From: Planctomycetota bacterium
Lineage (GTDB): Bacteria > Planctomycetota > Planctomycetia > Pirellulales > Lacipirellulaceae
Reading direction: 5' to 3'
Assembly: GCA_013151315.1 (NCBI GenBank)
Contig: JAADIN010000265.1
Coordinates: forward strand, 1-60,359
DNA: 60,359 nucleotides
This document shows, one piece after another, positions 57,101 through 60,359 of this stretch (positions within the stretch are counted from its first letter, which is position 1; each line of letters begins with the position of its first letter). The notes under the pieces were generated by a model. The model was not told the origin of the DNA, did no database searches, and saw nothing but the letters and a program-made list of their open reading frames with translations. The translations under genes and the position numbers were made by a program.

Positions 57101-59134
57101 TTCTACCTGCGAGCGTACCTCTCGGAGTTCTGTGAGCGTACATAGGCCAAGCCTCTTCGGCATAGCCTTAACGACTTGCACGGACAACTCATTTGCGACG
57201 GAACGGGACTCTGTAAGATCACCGACTACCAGTTTTGCAGCAAAAGATCGCGCCGTCCTCAAATCTGAGACTTCGGAAACAAGCGTAACGGCTGTTGCCA
57301 AGGAATGAGAGTTACTCAGGAAACGCACCAGACTTTGGTCGCACTTTGACGACAAGGCTATTTCCCCAAAGGATCCCGTATCAACATCTTGAGTCAACTC
57401 AATCCATTTGCTAGGCTCTCCTCCAAATCGATCAGCCAAAGCCGATGTAGCACTCGTTAAGGCCGGTGCAATATCCGACATTGCGTCTATAACGTCTGAA
57501 GCAGTCCTGTGTCCTGAAGGCGGCAATTTATTGGCAAAAAATCCGTGCCAAGGGGAGTCGCTTAGAGGACCAAGTTCTTTAACATGTTCGGCTACTTCAT
57601 TCAGGCGCGCGATGGCTTCATCAAAGGTTATTTCATCAATGTCGGTATCTACGGTAGCATTCTGTAATACTTCCACGCCTCGGGATCGCAGTTCAACGAT
57701 CCGCCAGAATACATCGTACAACGGCCCCTTATGCGGTCCGGCAGGTGTCTTGCACGCATGAAGATAACTTTGCATTTTTTTCTTCTGAACTTCCGCTCGC
57801 TCGTGAATCGACTTAACATCGTGAGAGGAAGGAAATTGAGAGCCAAGTCGCCGCCCTAGGTCAGCGAAGACTTCTCGTGGATTGGCCGCTTCACTATGCA
57901 GCTCAAGACAAAATGCTCCCAGTCCAACCTTCTCCAAGCTATTTCTCACAACTTCTAATGCTGCCAATTTTTCAGCGACAAATAGAACGGTTTTGCCATC
58001 ACTAAGGGCGTCGGCAATCGCATTCGTAATCGTCTGAGACTTGCCCGTGCCAGGAGGGCCTTCAATGACAAGGCTTTTACCCTCAGCGATATCGCAGAGT
58101 GCCGAGTGTTGAGAACTGTCTGCATCCTTGACTAGCGATATCTTCTGGGCGGTGGCGTAGTCATCAATGTCATAGTCTTTTCCAAAGAAAGTAGGGGTGT
58201 CCTTGATCTGAGTCCCCTCAACTACCGCCCTCAAAAGTGGGTGGTTTTTGAACGACTTGGACCCTTCCCATTTTTCAGGGTCGAGATCCAAGTACATCAG
58301 CAGTTTGCGAAACGAAAAGAAGCCTATTAATGCCTCTCGGCTGACCCTCCAATCCGGTTTGTCTGCGAATGCTTCACCGACAGCCTGGAAGTAGTCTTCA
58401 GGTAAAAGAGGGTTGCCTTCATCGTCAGGCTTGTATTCTGGAAGTACCAGCCCAAAGTCGCTTTCAATCCGTTTGGCAAGACAAAGATTTTGCTGGATAT
58501 CTTCCCCCGAGTATACGACCGTTGTCCGGTATTTGCTTCTCTTGGAATCAAAGGTTCGTTCAAGTCGCAGAGGAATTAGTATCAATGGGGCGAGGAAGGA
58601 TCGATCGGAGCCTTCACGCTCTCGCCACTCTAGCATTCCCGCTGCGAAGTAGAGATAGTTCACCCCCGTTTCTTCGACCGCCGTGTTTGATTCTTGTCGC
58701 ATTTTGGCGAGAACGCGGTCCAATTGTTTCTCGGTTAGATCGGTTTGCAGCCTGTCGTCAACATGCTGCCTAGCGAACCCTTCGTCACCACCGTGGTGCA
58801 TTGGTAGCTCATGGCTGGAGTCACTTACTGCATCTTGCCTGTCAAGCTCATCGGCTAAAAGTATCATGCCACCAGGGACATTCCGGCTCCTGCTTTCAAT
58901 GTTTTCTTCGCTCTTTGGTAAAAACGAGAAAGGCTTCGCTTTGATCACGAGCCGATCAAAAATCTGATTCGGAAGTTCATCAACTATTTGAATCGTACGA
59001 GTCGTGCTCTTTCGATAATTCAGTAGCCGGTTGACGTTTGAAAGGTCCAGCAATTTCTGGCGAAATCGATCTAACTCAGCTTCAACGTCAATACCCGTGT
59101 TAAATGCTTTAGGTTCAACCGACAAATCACCCAT
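54122..59134 (-). CDS. DUF4011 helicase with C-terminal Vsr-like nuclease (Hhe-type defence protein)
   Basis: A 1670-aa protein. The N-terminal DUF4011-like domain is marked by DRFRQKLLDLSNVNRLLNYR. SF1 helicase motif I GPPGTGKSQTITNAIAD is at about 360, and motif II IMDEASQIKPED at about 1266. Motif III-like GDPKQLPPTSFF follows, then GDERDVIFISYTYGPD and the motif VI end LNVLITRAKRR near 1509. A roughly 900-residue insert separates motifs I and II. The C-terminal Vsr/PD-(D/E)xK-like domain has MGIECDGATYHSS (about 1611) and ITARGWKLHRIWSTDWF. This matches the DUF4011-helicase-Vsr architecture that I recall as the single-gene anti-phage system Hhe. The start at 59134 has a GGGAG and is preferred over the ATG at 59308. 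Confidence 0.88.
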   Translation of the reverse strand: MGDLSVEPKAFNTGIDVEAELDRFRQKLLDLSNVNRLLNYRKSTTRTIQIVDELPNQIFDRLVIKAKPFSFLPKSEENIESRSRNVPGGMILLADELDRQDAVSDSSHELPMHHGGDEGFARQHVDDRLQTDLTEKQLDRVLAKMRQESNTAVEETGVNYLYFAAGMLEWREREGSDRSFLAPLILIPLRLERTFDSKRSKYRTTVVYSGEDIQQNLCLAKRIESDFGLVLPEYKPDDEGNPLLPEDYFQAVGEAFADKPDWRVSREALIGFFSFRKLLMYLDLDPEKWEGSKSFKNHPLLRAVVEGTQIKDTPTFFGKDYDIDDYATAQKISLVKDADSSQHSALCDIAEGKSLVIEGPPGTGKSQTITNAIADALSDGKTVLFVAEKLAALEVVRNSLEKVGLGAFCLELHSEAANPREVFADLGRRLGSQFPSSHDVKSIHERAEVQKKKMQSYLHACKTPAGPHKGPLYDVFWRIVELRSRGVEVLQNATVDTDIDEITFDEAIARLNEVAEHVKELGPLSDSPWHGFFANKLPPSGHRTASDVIDAMSDIAPALTSATSALADRFGGEPSKWIELTQDVDTGSFGEIALSSKCDQSLVRFLSNSHSLATAVTLVSEVSDLRTARSFAAKLVVGDLTESRSVANELSVQVVKAMPKRLGLCTLTELREVRSQVETTRQVLDDFTKFSDQLHLLKFGESNTLRDFDLACYKYRLVSHEAVTPPQTLNEAIFFSDAPPAFYRGRKACEKLLATKKRLDQHVYIAKMPDDDSIEELIDTLSAFGDSWTRIFRSSYRQCRKMIKKFKRASGGKIGNQKWIELLKQVGGYRSESRQHEEDSELKRIFGEKFIGFDTDWEALEVLLSWVVTAKKAGLGHQQATKLIANRWSKSNTPLPATVFATGKLLRKEIQQKRICLVLGIEADTIDVVPLDKARAYLGQLSQLLESTATAQKTFTAKEQAPLTQLFEDAATVARTLDRIDAFSSHLDFSEVFPEHFIGMDTNIETLSATSEWVGSMVAIRIPSAAISHVANDHTGEESRVLVKSLLHLRGLLDDWNQQRTLLKQFGVLDSGWLALPGPDNDHCLTSFLQTLQKDTAHLSPWSSFCRSLDRCESAGLGGFSKAIYKGRLSAKESANCYDLTLHEQLAASILDASEPLRSFSRHGVDRARSEFQKLDHQLIEANQAAIAYHASKRQVPTGVSTGRVGDLTELGLIRHETGKQRRHCRIRDLILRAGRAVLGLKPCFMMSPLSIAQYLPAGSLDFDLVIMDEASQIKPEDSLGTLIRAKQLVVVGDPKQLPPTSFFDRMSESDDDEEATFLDDTESILEVALKAFPHRRRLRWHYRSQHESLIAFSNEKFYDGDLVVFPSPTSAAGRLGLRWHQVEEASFTGGCNPVEANVVAEAIVRHAIERPDETLGVATFNAKQAQAIRDRLDELTSSCSEARLAIEQFHDHTDRLFVKNLENVQGDERDVIFISYTYGPDSATKVVMNRFGPMTGEHGWRRLNVLITRAKRRIEVFSSMKPSDIKGGPDRSRGVNAMKDYLQYAMTGELVDRGSFSGRDPDSPFEISVARVIERMGVKVVPQVGVAGYFIDLGILKPDSNGEFLMGIECDGATYHSSKSARDRDRLREEVITARGWKLHRIWSTDWFMNQAAEEERLHSAINRELAGL

Positions 59135-59412
59135 AGGAACTCCCAAACTATGTTTTACGAAGGGGTCTTGAGTATAGACAGGGACTTCGAGAAAACCAAC
59201 TGCTACGCTAAAAGCTGTGCGTTGCAACTGGGAGCCGCCGGGAGACAGACCCTCCACCACATCGAACACGGCCCCAAACATCTCCTGCGATGTTCGGAAG
59301 TTGCCCATATTCCTTTCAATGGCGGTTTCCGCTTGGCTGAAGAAGGGAGCGAAATTATCGTTGAATGGACTGGTGAAATCGTCGACTGAGCCGATCTCAC
59401 CGCTGCTTCATC

Positions 59413-60036
59413 CTACGGAGAGTTATCCGGTTTGATCGCACGGTATTTTGAAACGTCTCCAATGTCGGTGAAAAATTGAGGATCGTAGTCGAAAGTAGCC
59501 TCGTAAACGTAGACGCGGTGCAATTTATCCTCCAGAAATCTGAAATCGATGCCCTTTTCAGGATACATCAGGCCAACATGTCTTTCACGTCTCTCGAACC
59601 TGAATACCGCAGAGATCGAGGTGGGTTGCCCGTAGGTAAGAATCACATCTTCTATCGAACTGGTAGAAGTTATTCCTTCTCGCGTACCTCCCGAAAACGC
59701 CACTTCGAAGTCGCCCCAGTCATCATTAGAATCAAACACAAACAATACATGTAAAACACGCTCGTTTTTTTCAATGGCGACGATGCCCCTAGAGCTCTCG
59801 CAGAATCCGCCGACAACACGAGTCCACCTTTCTCCGAGATCCTTTGTCCGCATGCCTGCGATACAGCCTTTTACGCCAACACCCGGTATGATCGTGTTTT
59901 TCTTTAACATCGATAAATCAAAATTCGGTTCTTGCTGTTGCTTACAGCTGAGCAAAACTATTGAGGCGCAGGCCAATAATAGGACGAGAACAAAGGCAGT
60001 TTGTTTCGATAAACGTGTAAAGAAAATTGTGTGCAT
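59413..60036 (-). CDS. Lipoprotein of unknown function, paralogue of the next gene
   Basis: A 207-aa protein with a lipoprotein signal (TAFVLVLLLACASIVLLSC). The mature part opens with TIIPGVGVKGCIAGM and later carries SSIEDVILTYGQP, a pattern seen in small secreted proteins that pair a G-x-P turn with a GIDFRFLED strand. It ends DIGDVSKYRAIKPD. Its neighbour at 60091 shares this ending. Neither family nor role is assigned. Confidence 0.75.
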   Translation of the reverse strand: MHTIFFTRLSKQTAFVLVLLLACASIVLLSCKQQQEPNFDLSMLKKNTIIPGVGVKGCIAGMRTKDLGERWTRVVGGFCESSRGIVAIEKNERVLHVLFVFDSNDDWGDFEVAFSGGTREGITSTSSIEDVILTYGQPTSISAVFRFERRERHVGLMYPEKGIDFRFLEDKLHRVYVYEATFDYDPQFFTDIGDVSKYRAIKPDNSP

Positions 60037-60090
60037 TTACCGCCTCAGTGAGACTTCGTCGTCCCTTCATTAGCCCTGCTGTATTCGCGG

Positions 60091-60359
60091 CTATTTGCCA
60101 ACGGAAATCGCACGGTACTTCGACGTATCGCCTATGTCGCCAATGTCATCGGGGTATTCCAGGTCGCCTTCGGAAGTTGGTTTCATGACACCTATGCTTT
60201 TCAATGCACCGTCGATGAACTTAAATGCAATGCCCTGATGAAGATAGTTCAAGTAAGCACTTTCCTCTCCATCCCCTCGGGTAACGTACATTTCAATAGG
60301 CTGGCCATGAATATAGATGGCCTTCTCAATCGAACTATCGGCTCCAATACCCTGCACAG
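60091..60359 (-). CDS. Partial lipoprotein-like paralogue running off the window
   Basis: The 3' end of a gene on the minus strand with at least 88 codons visible. DSSIEKAIYIHGQP, YLHQGIAFKFIDGALKSIGV and DIGDTSKYRAISVGK are clearly related to the adjacent lipoprotein. The start lies beyond the window. Confidence 0.75.
   Translation of the reverse strand, partial: VQGIGADSSIEKAIYIHGQPIEMYVTRGDGEESAYLNYLHQGIAFKFIDGALKSIGVMKPTSEGDLEYPDDIGDIGDTSKYRAISVGK

Overview
The window comes from a planctomycete, most likely Pirellulales and probably close to Lacipirellulaceae. This is inferred from gene content. Markers are a BBP7-type outer-membrane barrel, a giant secreted protease with an LEDRR-type N-terminal motif and two dockerin-like FDFLAWQRG repeats, a very long secretin with an N-terminal repeat region, a YHS-like repeat protein, and many intergenic inverted-repeat elements. 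The left 45.7 kb reads as chromosome. The last 14.6 kb, to the right of a tRNA-Cys gene, reads as an integrated mobile or defence island that runs off the right edge.

Layout. 1-5.3 kb (minus strand): a DevBCA/HlyD-type export operon (membrane fusion lipoprotein, two FtsX-like permeases, and an ATPase fused to a cyclic-nucleotide-binding domain). The ATPase gene is split by a 2-nt frameshift. 5.4-8 kb: three small planctomycete proteins, then a STAS antagonist and an RsbW-like kinase. 8.5-13.4 kb: secretin, DUF423 protein and a convergent ECF sigma factor. 14-19 kb (minus): YHS-like repeat protein, a GT-C membrane glycosyltransferase coupled to a GT2 transferase, and a DUF547 protein. 19.6-27.2 kb: cold-shock protein, giant subtilase, BBP7 porin-like protein. 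27.8-33.2 kb (plus): lysS, LolC/E-like permease, LolD-like ATPase, ilvE and two small conserved genes. 33.2-37.2 kb: secreted protein, RelE/ParE-like toxin with Xre antitoxin, recJ, rpmG. 37.5-45.6 kb: squalene-cyclase-like repeat protein, RpoD-type sigma factor, a sialidase-like remnant, a DUF4091/HEAT secreted protein and a frameshifted uxaC.

The island (45.7-60.4 kb) has a tyrosine recombinase whose first catalytic arginine is not evident, a small excisionase-like HTH gene overlapping its end, and a primase-helicase fusion. Next comes a 1.5 kb non-coding region rich in repeats: a 26-bp inverted repeat, two 123-bp direct repeats and an A+T-rich tract, resembling a replication origin. Beyond it are a DUF932 protein, an Xre-like regulator, a 1670-aa DUF4011-helicase-nuclease of the Hhe anti-phage type, and two paralogous lipoprotein genes.

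The observation I rate highest is in the 123-bp repeats. Each carries, on the minus strand, the exact C-terminal motif V of a trimeric dUTPase plus its stop codon and a terminator hairpin, with no dUTPase gene body upstream. The two hairpins have identical 15-bp stems, but their 7-nt loops are exact reverse complements. I read these as captured dut 3' ends, possibly attachment-site scars. The chromosomal part also holds several separate families of intergenic palindromes. One has at least four copies. Another supplies the start codons of two glycosyltransferase genes.
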